Below, piece after piece: positions 34,618 to 42,364 of a stretch of 64,000 bases of DNA. The DNA lies in contig NZ_JAUSWV010000002.1 in the NCBI RefSeq assembly GCF_030815485.1, forward strand, positions 7,316,001 through 7,380,000. The letters run 5' to 3'. This DNA comes from Streptomyces rishiriensis. GTDB taxonomy: Bacteria; Actinomycetota; Actinomycetes; Streptomycetales; Streptomycetaceae. Made by a program: the position numbers and the translations under genes. The notes under the pieces were generated by a model that did no database searches, had not been told where the DNA came from, and saw only the letters and a program-made list of their open reading frames with translations. Numbering within the stretch: position 1 is the first letter of the stretch; every line of letters starts with the position of its first letter.

Positions 34618-35280
34618 TCAGTGGGCCTCGAGCGTCACCAGGTGCTCTCCGGCGGACGTACGCAGCTCGTAGCGGGCGATCTCGTCGGGGTGCCAGGCCG
34701 CGGCGCCCTGCATGGTGTTGGGCCGGGCGTCGTGCTCGGGGACGACCCAGCTGGTGACCGTCTGCTCGGTACCGTCGCGGCCGACGGCGATCAGCCGGCA
34801 GGAGCGGGGGCCCGCCCCGTCCTTGACCTCGAGCTCCACATGGCTGCCCCAGGCCTCGTTCTCGGTGGTGACCCGCGCCCACACCCCCGACTTCTCGTCC
34901 GTGGCGGTGACCCGTACGGCGCTCTCGCCCTCGGCGGCGGCGCCGCCCGCCAGCAGCGCGAGCACGGGGCCCGCCAGGGCGACCACCACGGAGGCGGCCA
35001 CGGCGTACAGCACCCGCCGGCGCACGGCCCGGTGCCGGGCCGCCACCTCGGCGAGCAACCGGTCCAGCAGCTGCGGGCCGGGTCCGGCGAAAGGGTGCAC
35101 GGCGCGCGGGGTGGCGCGCCGGTAGAGCATCATCTGCCGCGCGGTGGGGCCGAACTCGGTGACCTGCGCCGCACACTGAGGACACTCCATGAGGTGGTCC
35201 TCGAAGCGGAAGGCTTCCGCTTCGTCCAGCACGCCGAGCGCGTACGCGCCGACGTCGCGATGCCTTTCCAGGGACCTCAT
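34618..35280 (-). CDS. Membrane anti-sigma factor with zf-HC2 domain
   Basis: A 220-residue single-pass membrane protein. The cytosolic N-terminus has the zinc anti-sigma motif: His in HRDVGAYALGVLD and HLMECPQC (H-x3-C-x2-C). A transmembrane segment (about 97-118, VLYAVAASVVVALAGPVLALLAGG) separates it from an extracytoplasmic domain (about 119-220, RVTATDEKSGVWARVTTE...HLVTLEAH) resembling RskA/RsiK C-terminal domains. It would hold an ECF sigma factor inactive until a surface signal triggers release; the best partner is the ECF sigma gene about 800 bp upstream on the same strand. ATG 35280 follows GAGG. Confidence 0.88.
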   Translation of the reverse strand: MRSLERHRDVGAYALGVLDEAEAFRFEDHLMECPQCAAQVTEFGPTARQMMLYRRATPRAVHPFAGPGPQLLDRLLAEVAARHRAVRRRVLYAVAASVVVALAGPVLALLAGGAAAEGESAVRVTATDEKSGVWARVTTENEAWGSHVELEVKDGAGPRSCRLIAVGRDGTEQTVTSWVVPEHDARPNTMQGAAAWHPDEIARYELRTSAGEHLVTLEAH

Positions 35281-35421
35281 GCCGAAACCTCGTGCCTTTG
35301 AGTGCCAGTGGGGTTACTCCTTGCTCCCACCGGTACGCACCCGGCCGACGAATCACTCAAGCCACGTACCGAATCGTGACCCAGATGTTCGGAGCCGATC
35401 GGCCCGCGGATTGGTGTGAAT

Positions 35422-35937
35422 CTAGAAAAGATGAATCGCCAGGTGGCCGAGGGGCAGACCGAGCTGCCAGGCGGGTGTCCAGACCTTGGGTCCCTCGTCC
35501 TCGCCGACCACCGGCGCACCGCCGGGTACCGCGTTGAGATCGGGAGCGAGCAGCTCCGTCTCCTCCAGCCAGCGCCAGGCCGCGGCCGCCAGGTCGAGAT
35601 CGGGAGCCGGTCGGTCCGACGCGGCCGCCTCGGCCTTCAGTTGAGACATACGTACGTCGACCCAGTCCTGCCACGGCCGGTCGTACGCCGTGAGCGAAAG
35701 CCAGGTCTCGAGCTGGGTGACGACCCGGATGCCGGGCAGTTCGCCGTCGGTGTCGGACAGGAAGATGGTGAGCGCCAGGGCGTCGCGCCCGGCGCGGAAC
35801 TCGAAGGACGTCGGCGGCATCAGATCGCCGGTCCGCAGCAGTTCGTCGGCGATGTACTCGGCGTACAACCAGGCCATGGGGACGGTGAGTTCACCGCCGC
35901 CGGTGCCGTCCGTGCTCTGGTGACCTCTGTGCAGCAT
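35422..35937 (-). CDS. Uncharacterised protein between sigma and anti-sigma genes
   Basis: ATG 35937, behind AGGAAGG, gives 171 residues. No domain was recognised. Visible features: MAWLYAEYIADELLRTGDLMPPTSFEFRAG near the start, a short beta-like stretch ALALTIFLSDTDGELPGIRVVTQ, two Trp-rich segments (YDRPWQDWVDVRM, AAAWRWLEE), and LGLPLGHLAIHLF at the end. No signal peptide or membrane helix. It lies between the ECF sigma gene and the anti-sigma gene, about 150 bp from each, all on the minus strand, so may belong to the same regulatory unit. Confidence 0.65.
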   Translation of the reverse strand: MLHRGHQSTDGTGGGELTVPMAWLYAEYIADELLRTGDLMPPTSFEFRAGRDALALTIFLSDTDGELPGIRVVTQLETWLSLTAYDRPWQDWVDVRMSQLKAEAAASDRPAPDLDLAAAAWRWLEETELLAPDLNAVPGGAPVVGEDEGPKVWTPAWQLGLPLGHLAIHLF

Positions 35938-36093
35938 CCCTTCCTGCCTTCCTCCGGTGCTTGCGCTCGCCCGTTGCCGGGGCGCTGGGGACCCGGTCAC
36001 CGGGCTCCGTCCGGAACACGGATAAGGACACCCGATTACTCGAAGGGGGTCCTCGGCAAGGCGTTTTACGGAGGCTTGACCCTGTCGTGGGTT

Positions 36094-36642
36094 TCAGCGC
36101 AGGTCGGCCGCGTATCCCGGAAGCACCCGGCGCAGGGCGCGCAGCGCGTAGTACGCGCGGGACTTCACCGTACCGGGCGGGATTCCGAGGGTCTCGGCGG
36201 CCTCCGCCACACTGGCCCCCTGGAAATACACCAGCACCAGTACTTCCCGGTGCTCCGGAGTGAGTGTCTTCACAGCCTCGCGCACATCGAGGGTGGCGGC
36301 CGCCCGCTCGGCGTGGTCGGCGCAGACGGGCGCGTTCTCCAGTACCGCGTCCCCGACCTCGGCGGGGCGTGCCTGCCGGGCCCGCCGCGCGTCGATCGCG
36401 AGCCGGCGGCCGACGGTGAGCAGCCAGGGCCGCACGGAGTCGAAGGCGTCGGCGCGCAGGGCCTCGGGATGCTGCCAGGCGCGTACCAGGGTCTCCTGGA
36501 CGAGGTCCTCGGCGCGCTGGCGGTCGCCGTCGCACAGCCTCAGCAGCAGCGCGAAGAGCGGCCGGCCGTGCTCGCGCTGAAGAGCGGCGAGCTCGTGCTC
36601 GGCGGTCGTCGTCCGGGCGTTGAGGAGGGTTCCGGCGGTCAT
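36094..36642 (-). CDS. ECF-type RNA polymerase sigma factor
   Basis: A 182-residue sigma factor with region 2 (LFALLLRLCDGDRQRAEDLVQETLVRAWQHPEAL, SVRPWLLTVGRRLAIDARRARQARPAEV) and region 4 (VREAVKTLTPEHREVLVLVYFQGASVAEAAETLGIPPGTVKSRAYYALRAL). It resembles the SigK/SigL-like ECF group that pairs with membrane zf-HC2 anti-sigma factors, and such a gene lies downstream on the same strand. ATG 36642 gives normal ECF length but has no clear ribosome site; a GTG at 36687 would add 15 residues. Divergent from the CapA-like gene. Regulon and signal unknown. Confidence 0.85.
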   Translation of the reverse strand: MTAGTLLNARTTTAEHELAALQREHGRPLFALLLRLCDGDRQRAEDLVQETLVRAWQHPEALRADAFDSVRPWLLTVGRRLAIDARRARQARPAEVGDAVLENAPVCADHAERAAATLDVREAVKTLTPEHREVLVLVYFQGASVAEAAETLGIPPGTVKSRAYYALRALRRVLPGYAADLR

Positions 36643-36715
36643 GGGCGTATGGCACCGCAGTGCGCCGGTTCGGGACAGGGCACGCACACGGGTCTGCGGC
36701 GGACGGTCGATCGCG

Positions 36716-36739
36716 TCGACGAACGGTTCGACGAACGGT
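36716..36739. repeat. Tandem 12-bp direct repeat in the sigma/CapA intergenic region
   Basis: TCGACGAACGGT occurs twice head to tail (36716-36727, 36728-36739) about 75 bp upstream of the sigma start and 125 bp before the CapA-like start. Spacing close to one helical turn suits a dimeric DNA-binding protein. A short AT-rich island (about 36804-36845) closer to the CapA-like gene is the likely promoter zone. Confidence 0.5.
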
Positions 36740-36864
36740 CCGGGCTACGCCGATCGCGGGCATCGGCTCTGGACGAAGGGAGTGCCGGGCCGGGCCGCCG
36801 CCCCTCATGGATTAGTACTGATACATGGGTAAATATGACAATCCATGGGAAGTGGGGTGAACCG

Positions 36865-38016
36865 GTGATCGCCCGCAGACACCAGGTGGCCCTGGCGCTG
36901 ACGGCCGTCCTCGCCTCGGCCGCCGCCTGCCAGGCCCGCGACCACGGGCGCGCCGAGCGGCCCGGCCGCCCGGCGCCGGCCGCCGCCCGCGGCTTCACGC
37001 TCGTCGCCTCCGGCGACATCCTCCCGCACACCACCGTCATCGACCGCGCCCGTTTCGACGCCGGGGGAACCGGCTACGACTTCCGTCCGATGCTCGCGGG
37101 CATCCAACCCGTCGTCTCCGGCGCCGATCTGGCGCTGTGCCACATGGAGACCGTGTACGGCGCCGACGGCGTCTACACCGGATACCCGGACTTCAAGTCC
37201 CCGCCGCAGATCGCAGCAGCCCTCGCCGCCACCGGCTACGACGGCTGCTCCACCGCCTCCAACCACAGCCTCGACGACGGCGCCGCCGGCGTGCAGCGCA
37301 CCCTCGACGCGCTCGACACCGCCGGCGTACGGCACGCGGGCACGGCCCGCACCGAGGCCGAGGGCAACTCGGTCACCCTCCTGCGCGCCGGCCCGGCGAA
37401 AGTCGCCCACCTCGCCTACACCTACGACACCAACGGCCACCCCGTCCCGCAGGGACAGCCCTGGACCGTCAACCTCCTCGACGAGAACCGGATCCTCGCC
37501 GACGCCAAGGCCGCCCGGAAGGCGGGCGCCGACGTGGTCGTCGTCTCCGTGCACTGGGGCACCGAATGGCAGGACGCCCCGGACGACCGCCAGCTCACCC
37601 TCGCCCGCACGCTCACCGCCTCCCGCACGGGCGGCCGCCCCGACATCGACCTGGTCCTCGGGACGCACGCCCACGTCCCCCAGGCCTACGAGAAGGTCAA
37701 CGGCACCTGGGTCGTCTACGGCATGGGCGACCAGATCGCGGGCGAGATGTTCAACCACCAGGGCGTCCAGGACGCACGCGGCAACCAGTCCACCGTCGCC
37801 CGCTTCACCTTCGCCCCGCCCGCCCGGCCCGGCGGCCGCTGGGAGGTGCGCAAGGCCGAGTTCGTGCCGCAGCTCTTCGACATCGACGCCGGCCGGGTGG
37901 TCGACCTGGACAAGGCGCTCGCCCGGGGCGCGGACGTGGAAGGGGTACGCGACCGGATCAGCGCGGTCGTCCTCGGCCGCGGCGCGGCGAAGGACGGGCT
38001 GGTGGCGGGGAAGTGA
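36865..38016 (+). CDS. CapA-like metallophosphatase lipoprotein
   Basis: A 383-residue predicted lipoprotein; GTG 36865 follows GGGGTGA and gives a signal ending in lipobox LASAAAC. The body is the CapA/PGA_cap domain: VASGDILPHTTVIDRA (metal Asp), LALCHMETVYG, STASNHSLDDG (Asn-His), VVVSVHWGTEWQ (His), and LVLGTHAHVPQAYE (His-x-His), all as in PgsA/CapA proteins of the calcineurin-like superfamily. Relatives take part in poly-gamma-glutamate or capsule export, but no pgsBC genes are near, so the role in the cell envelope is open. An upstream ATG (36835) would add ten residues. Confidence 0.87.
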   Translation: MIARRHQVALALTAVLASAAACQARDHGRAERPGRPAPAAARGFTLVASGDILPHTTVIDRARFDAGGTGYDFRPMLAGIQPVVSGADLALCHMETVYGADGVYTGYPDFKSPPQIAAALAATGYDGCSTASNHSLDDGAAGVQRTLDALDTAGVRHAGTARTEAEGNSVTLLRAGPAKVAHLAYTYDTNGHPVPQGQPWTVNLLDENRILADAKAARKAGADVVVVSVHWGTEWQDAPDDRQLTLARTLTASRTGGRPDIDLVLGTHAHVPQAYEKVNGTWVVYGMGDQIAGEMFNHQGVQDARGNQSTVARFTFAPPARPGGRWEVRKAEFVPQLFDIDAGRVVDLDKALARGADVEGVRDRISAVVLGRGAAKDGLVAGK

Positions 38017-38039
38017 GCCGGTGGCGGGCGGGCACCGGC
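38017..38039. terminator. Hairpin between CapA-like and Usp genes
   Basis: GCCGGTG (38017-38023) / CACCGGC (38033-38039) directly after the CapA-like stop, between convergent genes. The stem is only seven base pairs. Confidence 0.4.
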
Positions 38040-38049
38040 CGGCCGGGGG

Positions 38050-38523
38050 CTACGGCACCACCGTCACCGGCCAGCGCCCCGCCTTCACCAGCCGCACCGC
38101 GACGGACCCCACGAAGCGGTGGCCGGCCGATTCGGAGGCGCCCACCACCACCGCGTCCGCCTTGAGCTGGTCCGCCGCCTTCACCAGGCCGCCGTAGGGG
38201 TCGCCCTGGAAGGTGTGGAACTCCCAGCGCACGTCGAATATCCCCCGGGTGCGCTCGGTGGCCTCCCGGATCTGCGCCACCAGGTCCTGGGCGATCTCGT
38301 CGGTCGTCCCGGCGACCGGCGCACCGAGCGCCGCACCCGCCGTCAGCACCGGCTGTACGTAGACCACGGCCAGCAGCGCGTGCTGCCGACGGGCCAGTCC
38401 GCCGGCGTAGGCCGCGGCCCGTAGGGAGGAGTCGGAGCCGTCCACCCCGACGAGGATGACCTTGGGTCCGTCCGTGCCCCGCTCGAACCGGTGCGCGGGC
38501 TGCTGCGAATGCTGTTCCGTCAC
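38050..38523 (-). CDS. Universal stress protein (UspA family)
   Basis: A 157-residue single-domain Usp. Strand 1 VILVGVDGSDSSLRAAAYAGGLARRQ carries the conserved Asp, and the ATP-binding loop is VVVGASESAGHRFVGSVAVRLVKAGRWPVTVV in family order (G-x-S-x8-G-S). An N-terminal extension of about 20 polar residues precedes the domain. GTG 38523 is the only sensible start. Likely binds ATP in the cytosol and acts in stress or dormancy adaptation; specific role unknown. It is divergent from the lysX remnant. Confidence 0.85.
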   Translation of the reverse strand: MTEQHSQQPAHRFERGTDGPKVILVGVDGSDSSLRAAAYAGGLARRQHALLAVVYVQPVLTAGAALGAPVAGTTDEIAQDLVAQIREATERTRGIFDVRWEFHTFQGDPYGGLVKAADQLKADAVVVGASESAGHRFVGSVAVRLVKAGRWPVTVVP

Positions 38524-38610
38524 GGCCAGAGGCTATCGGAAGCCGCAGGTCCGGCCGGTGCGCGGGCCGCTCGGCGGGCGGTCCGGCCCGGGTGTTCCTA
38601 CAGTCGGAAC

Positions 38611-39007
38611 ATGAGTGCCACCGTGCGGACCGCCACGGCCGGGGACCCGACTCCCCATCTTCTACGAGGACTTCCCCACCGACGTCTCCCCGCTCACCCG
38701 GCAGCACCGCACCGACCCGCGGCTCGCCGAACGCTGGGACCTTGTCGCCTTCGGCACCGAACTCGGCACCGCGTACTCCGAGTTGACCGATCCGGTGGAA
38801 CAGCGCCGCAGACTCACCGAACAGTGCCTGCTCGCAGCCGGCGGAGACCCCGAGGCGATGGAACTCGACGAGGACTCCCTCGACGCCCTCGAGTACGCGA
38901 TGCCCCCGACCGGCGGCCTCGGCATCGGCGTCGACCGTCCGGTCGTGTTCCTCACCGGCCTCACGATCCGCGAGACCCTGCCGTTCCCGCTGGTCCGCCG
39001 CCGCTGA
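38611..39007 (+). pseudogene. C-terminal remnant of a class II lysyl-tRNA synthetase (LysX/LysS) fused to a foreign start
   Basis: From about 38655 the frame reads IFYEDFPTDVSPLTRQH, AERWDLVAFGTELGTAYSEL, LDEDSLDALEYAMPP, and TGGLGIGVDRPVVFLTG, ending ETLPFPLVRRR: the last third of class II LysRS, including motif 3, where the usual G-x-D-R-L has become G-V-D-R-P. About 115 of roughly 500 or more residues survive and the ATP-site motifs 1 and 2 are absent. Upstream, ATG 38611 in another frame reads MSATVRTATAGD, which looks like the first residues of a GNAT acetyltransferase, so a deletion may have joined two unrelated genes. Not expected to be functional. Confidence 0.7.
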
Positions 39008-39120
39008 CCGGGACCCGTCAACCCTGCGGGCTGCCGCGACTGCGCCGGGCGGGTGGAATCGTGCCGCCGGTCCGGTGTCGGTGGGGTGGGTCGGGGGCCC
39101 GCCGGGCGACTGATGACTGC

Positions 39121-39960
39121 ATGAAGAAGGATCAGTTGTTCACGCGCCGCCGCGCGTTGCTCGCCGGCGCCGCCGCCGTCGGAGCGGCCGGCACGGCCGG
39201 AGTGTTCCTGGGGGGCGAGGGCGGCAAGCCGGTCCGGGCCGCCGCCCCCGCCGCGGGCGCCCCGGCGCGGAACCTGCCGCTGAAGCCCTCCGCCTACCGC
39301 CTCCAGCCGCTGACCGGCTACGGTCCCCCGCACACCGCCCCCGGCCGCACGCCGGTGCGCCACGAACCGCTGCTGAGGATGACCGGCAGCGGCCGCACCA
39401 TGGTGCTGACCTTCGACGACGGACCCGATCCCCGCTACACCCCCGGCATTCTCGACACGCTGGCCCACTACGACGTGCGCGCGATGTTCTTCGTGTGCGG
39501 CGAGATGGCCGCCGACCACCTAGACCTGCTGGGACGGATGGCCGACGAGGGCCACGTCGTCGGCAACCACACCTGGTCCCACCCCCTGCTGACCGGCCTC
39601 ACCCGCCGTCAGATCCGCTCCGAGATGTCCCGCACCAGCGAGGTCATCGAGGAGGGCTACGGTGAGCCGCCCCGCTGGTTCCGCGCCCCCTACGGCGCCT
39701 GGAACCGGGCGGCCTTCCAGCTCGGCGCCGAACTGGGCATGGAACCGCTCGCCTGGACGGTCGACACCCTCGACTGGACCGCCCCCGGTACCGGCACGAT
39801 CATCACGCGGGTCGAGAGGGGCGCCGCCCCCGGCGTCGTGGTGCTCTCGCACGACGCCGGGGGCGACCGCTCGCAGAGCGTGCGGGCACTGCGCAGCTAT
39901 CTGCCGCGGTTGCTGGACTCCGGCTACCACCTCACCGTCCCGCACCGGCGGTACACCTGA
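39121..39960 (+). CDS. Tat-exported polysaccharide deacetylase (NodB domain)
   Basis: A 279-residue CE4 deacetylase. The start MKKDQLFTRRRALLAGAAAVGAAG has a twin-arginine pattern (TRRRALL). The NodB domain (about 95-275) shows TFDDGPDPRYTPGIL (catalytic and metal Asp), GNHTWSHPLLTGL (H-S/T-x2-S-H metal ligands), RWFRAPYGAWN, WTVDTLDW, and VVLSHDAGG. It probably removes acetyl groups from peptidoglycan or another N-acetylated glycan at the cell surface. ATG 39121 lies in a region with weak ribosome site. A class F sortase gene follows convergently 32 bp later. Confidence 0.9.
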   Translation: MKKDQLFTRRRALLAGAAAVGAAGTAGVFLGGEGGKPVRAAAPAAGAPARNLPLKPSAYRLQPLTGYGPPHTAPGRTPVRHEPLLRMTGSGRTMVLTFDDGPDPRYTPGILDTLAHYDVRAMFFVCGEMAADHLDLLGRMADEGHVVGNHTWSHPLLTGLTRRQIRSEMSRTSEVIEEGYGEPPRWFRAPYGAWNRAAFQLGAELGMEPLAWTVDTLDWTAPGTGTIITRVERGAAPGVVVLSHDAGGDRSQSVRALRSYLPRLLDSGYHLTVPHRRYT

Positions 39961-39992
39961 CGCGAGCCCCCACCCGCCCGGTCGGGGACCGC

Positions 39993-40661
39993 TCAGCGGA
40001 CCTCGGCCAGGCGGGCGAAGGCGACGACGTTCCCGTCGTATCCGTTCGCCTTGGAGAAACCGCCGCCGCAGGTGATGACCCGCAATTCGGGGGAGCCCTT
40101 GGAGGCGTAGACACGGTCGCCGGGGAAATTGTTCTTCTCGAACACCTCGATGCCGTAGATCTCGAAAACCGCGGTCTTTCCGTCCCCCCGCACGACCTCG
40201 ACGCGGTTTCCCTTCTTCAGGGCCCCGAGGCCGTAGAAGACCGCGGGCCCCAGCTTGTTGTCGACATGGCCGACGACGACCGCCGTCCCCTTCTCGCCGG
40301 GCGAGACGCCGCCGGTGAACCAGCCGGCCAGGTTCGGGTCCTCCGGCGGCGGCGCGCCGACCCAGCCGTCCGCGTCCAGGCCGACCGACATGACCGGCGC
40401 GTCCACCCGGATGGCGGGGATCCGGACCCGGACCGGCACGGCGTACGGCAGCGGCGCCGGGGTCCGGCCGAGGACGCCGGCGATGCGGCCGTCCGCGGCC
40501 GCCGCCGAGGCGGGCTGCGGCGGGCCGATGTCGAACTCTCCCGACCCGTTCCGGATGAGCGCGAGACCGGTCAGCAGAACAAGCGCTATCACCCCCCATG
40601 GGGCGCGCTTGTGCCGCCGCTCCTCTTCTTCCGCCGCCTCGGACAGCTCGTACGCAGACAT
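39993..40661 (-). CDS. Class F sortase
   Basis: A 222-residue membrane-anchored transpeptidase. One N-terminal helix (APWGVIALVLLTGLALI) is followed by a short linker and the sortase barrel: VRVRIPAIRVDAPVMSVGLDADGWV, catalytic His in AVVVGHVDN, catalytic Cys in LRVITCGGGFSKANGYDGNVVAFARL. The VITCGG active site and small size match actinobacterial class F enzymes, whose targets are poorly known. ATG 40661 follows AAGGGGA. Divergent from a small secreted protein with a C-terminal membrane anchor, and a second such gene lies 1 kb away; neither shows an LPXTG signal. Confidence 0.9.
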   Translation of the reverse strand: MSAYELSEAAEEEERRHKRAPWGVIALVLLTGLALIRNGSGEFDIGPPQPASAAAADGRIAGVLGRTPAPLPYAVPVRVRIPAIRVDAPVMSVGLDADGWVGAPPPEDPNLAGWFTGGVSPGEKGTAVVVGHVDNKLGPAVFYGLGALKKGNRVEVVRGDGKTAVFEIYGIEVFEKNNFPGDRVYASKGSPELRVITCGGGFSKANGYDGNVVAFARLAEVR

Positions 40662-40994
40662 TCGCCATCCCCTTTCGACGCGGCCGTCACCGCGTCCCTT
40701 CGCGCATACGAGAACGCTAAGTCCCCGGGCGGGAACCGGCGACGGGGCGGCGGCGAACGGGTGGCCCGAATGCCTTTCGGTGCGCCATCCGAGTTGCCGA
40801 CGGCAGGAATTTTCTGACGGTCCGTGACCTGCGGCAATATCCGATTGTGTGCATTTCCCTCGGCGTGTCCTCTCACCAGGACGGACCATTCCCGAAATGC
40901 GGTCGCGTGCACGGCATCTGAGGGTCGGTCCGGGAGGCGCTTTCTCGCCGACATGCCGGGGACGGGCCCCGGGGCGCCTTCCGCGGAGGATCAC

Positions 40995-41501
40995 ATGCGC
41001 ATCATTCGTGTTCTGGCGGCCTCGGCGGTCTCGGCCGCCGCGGTCGCCTCTCTCGGCTTCACCGCCCCGGCCGCCGTCGCGCGCGACGGCATGGGCGCCA
41101 ACCCCAGCAACATCGTGGCCCTGCCCGCCGTCATCGCCCGCGGTGGCCAGATGACGGTCACCGTCGACGGCTGCCCCGGCGGCGGCACGATGACCTCGGC
41201 GGCGTTCCCGCAGACCAACCTGACGCCGATCAACGGCGCCAACCAGACCGCCAAGGGCACGGCGACCATCAACAACAACGCCCGCCCCGGCACCTATGAC
41301 ATCACCGTCAACTGCTCCGGGCGGACCCTGACCCGCCCGGCCGCCTTCACCGTCATCGGCGGTGTCCGCGGAGGTCTCGGCGGCAGCACCACGACGGGCG
41401 CCACCCCGACCGACATGGCCATCGGGGGCGGTCTCGTCGCGGCGGCCCTGGTCGGGGGCGGTCTGTTCTGGATGCGCCGCCGCGCCGAGCGCCGCGTCTG
41501 A
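40995..41501 (+). CDS. Small secreted protein with C-terminal membrane anchor
   Basis: A 168-residue surface protein. Signal peptide MRIIRVLAASAVSAAAVASLGFTAPAAVA; a beta-rich domain with two cysteines (VDGCPGGG and VNCSG, probably a disulfide) and an immunoglobulin-like feel (TVTVDG, GTYDITVNC, AAFTVIGG); then a Gly/Thr linker, a hydrophobic segment MAIGGGLVAAALVGGGLFWM and a basic tail RRRAERRV. That end looks like a sortase sorting signal without a recognisable LPXTG. ATG 40995 follows GGAGGA. It is divergent from the class F sortase and similar in plan to the convergent gene at 41607-42143. Possibly sortase-linked; unproven. Confidence 0.75.
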   Translation: MRIIRVLAASAVSAAAVASLGFTAPAAVARDGMGANPSNIVALPAVIARGGQMTVTVDGCPGGGTMTSAAFPQTNLTPINGANQTAKGTATINNNARPGTYDITVNCSGRTLTRPAAFTVIGGVRGGLGGSTTTGATPTDMAIGGGLVAAALVGGGLFWMRRRAERRV

Positions 41502-41533
41502 GCCCCCGAGGAGATCGCACGTCGCACCTGGCA

Positions 41534-41577
41534 CAGGCCTTCGCCCCGGTCCCGCTGGGATCCGGGGCGAAGGCCTG
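41534..41577. terminator. Strong bidirectional terminator between two surface-protein genes
   Basis: Perfect 16-bp stem CAGGCCTTCGCCCCGG (41534-41549) / CCGGGGCGAAGGCCTG (41562-41577) with a 12-base loop, centred between convergent genes. Confidence 0.85.
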
Positions 41578-41606
41578 CGCGCGGCGCAGCCGCCGGTGGT
41601 GAGCCG

Positions 41607-42143
41607 TCAGCCGGCGTCCTCGGCGGCGCGGCGCCGCGAGAAGTAGTACGCGGCGCCGACCGAGCCCACGATGAGCGCGGCGCCCAGCCCGATCTCCCGG
41701 AGGTCGAACCCGGCGACGGTGCCGCCCTCACCGGCGTGCACGCCCCTCGGGACCGGAAGGGGGACCGGCGTCGGATCCACCGGACGGCCACCGGCGATCG
41801 TCAGCTCCTTGACGGCACTGATGCCGCCGCAGGCGAACGTCACCTGGTACGAGGCGCCGGCCCTGGCGTCCCAGTCGACCGAGACGACCGCCGACGAGGA
41901 GCCCCGCGGGATGACGACCGCGTCGAACACGCCAGAGGAGACCGTCACGGAGCTTCGGCAGCCGCTGACGTTGCGGTCCACGTGAAGGGCGATCTGTCCG
42001 CCCGCCGAGATCGTCGAGGGCAGCACGCTGTAGCCGTTGGCCATGACGTAGTGGTTGTCGTCGCCCGCGACGGCGCCGGGTGCGGAGAAGGTCAGGGCGG
42101 TGACGCCCAGCAGTGCGGCCGAAGCGACGCGTATCGCGTGCAT
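41607..42143 (-). CDS. Small secreted protein with C-terminal membrane anchor (related plan)
   Basis: A 178-residue protein. Signal peptide MHAIRVASAALLGVTALTFSAPGAVAG; extracellular beta-rich domain with two cysteines (NVSGCRSSVTVSS and VTFACGGIS); a Pro-rich linker (PVDPTPVPLPVP); a C-terminal hydrophobic helix (LGAALIVGSVGAAYYF) and basic end SRRRAAEDAG. The overall plan mirrors the 40995-41501 protein: start, cysteine pair, linker, anchor. ATG 42143 follows GGAGGA. Both lie beside a class F sortase, suggesting a small surface-display set. Function unknown. Confidence 0.75.
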   Translation of the reverse strand: MHAIRVASAALLGVTALTFSAPGAVAGDDNHYVMANGYSVLPSTISAGGQIALHVDRNVSGCRSSVTVSSGVFDAVVIPRGSSSAVVSVDWDARAGASYQVTFACGGISAVKELTIAGGRPVDPTPVPLPVPRGVHAGEGGTVAGFDLREIGLGAALIVGSVGAAYYFSRRRAAEDAG

Positions 42144-42364
42144 GGTGGATCCTCCGGTCCCCGAGGAGCAGCTGCGGACCTTTTCCGCTCGCGTCGTGAA
42201 TGCACCTCGATGACCGAAACGCTAGGAACATGTGTGCGCTCCCGCGATCGCTGTCGCGCGAACGGGGCAAGGGTGTGGGCCGCCCGGGGGACGCCGTTCC
42301 CGCGATCGGGGGACGGCGGCGGCGTGGCGGCCGTCCCCCTGGCGGAGCGTGCGGTGAGCGGACG

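Noticed and set aside
35416..36864. Plus-strand extension upstream of the CapA-like gene
   Set aside because: Covers the antisense of the sigma factor and unknown gene; the lipoprotein signal begins at 36865.
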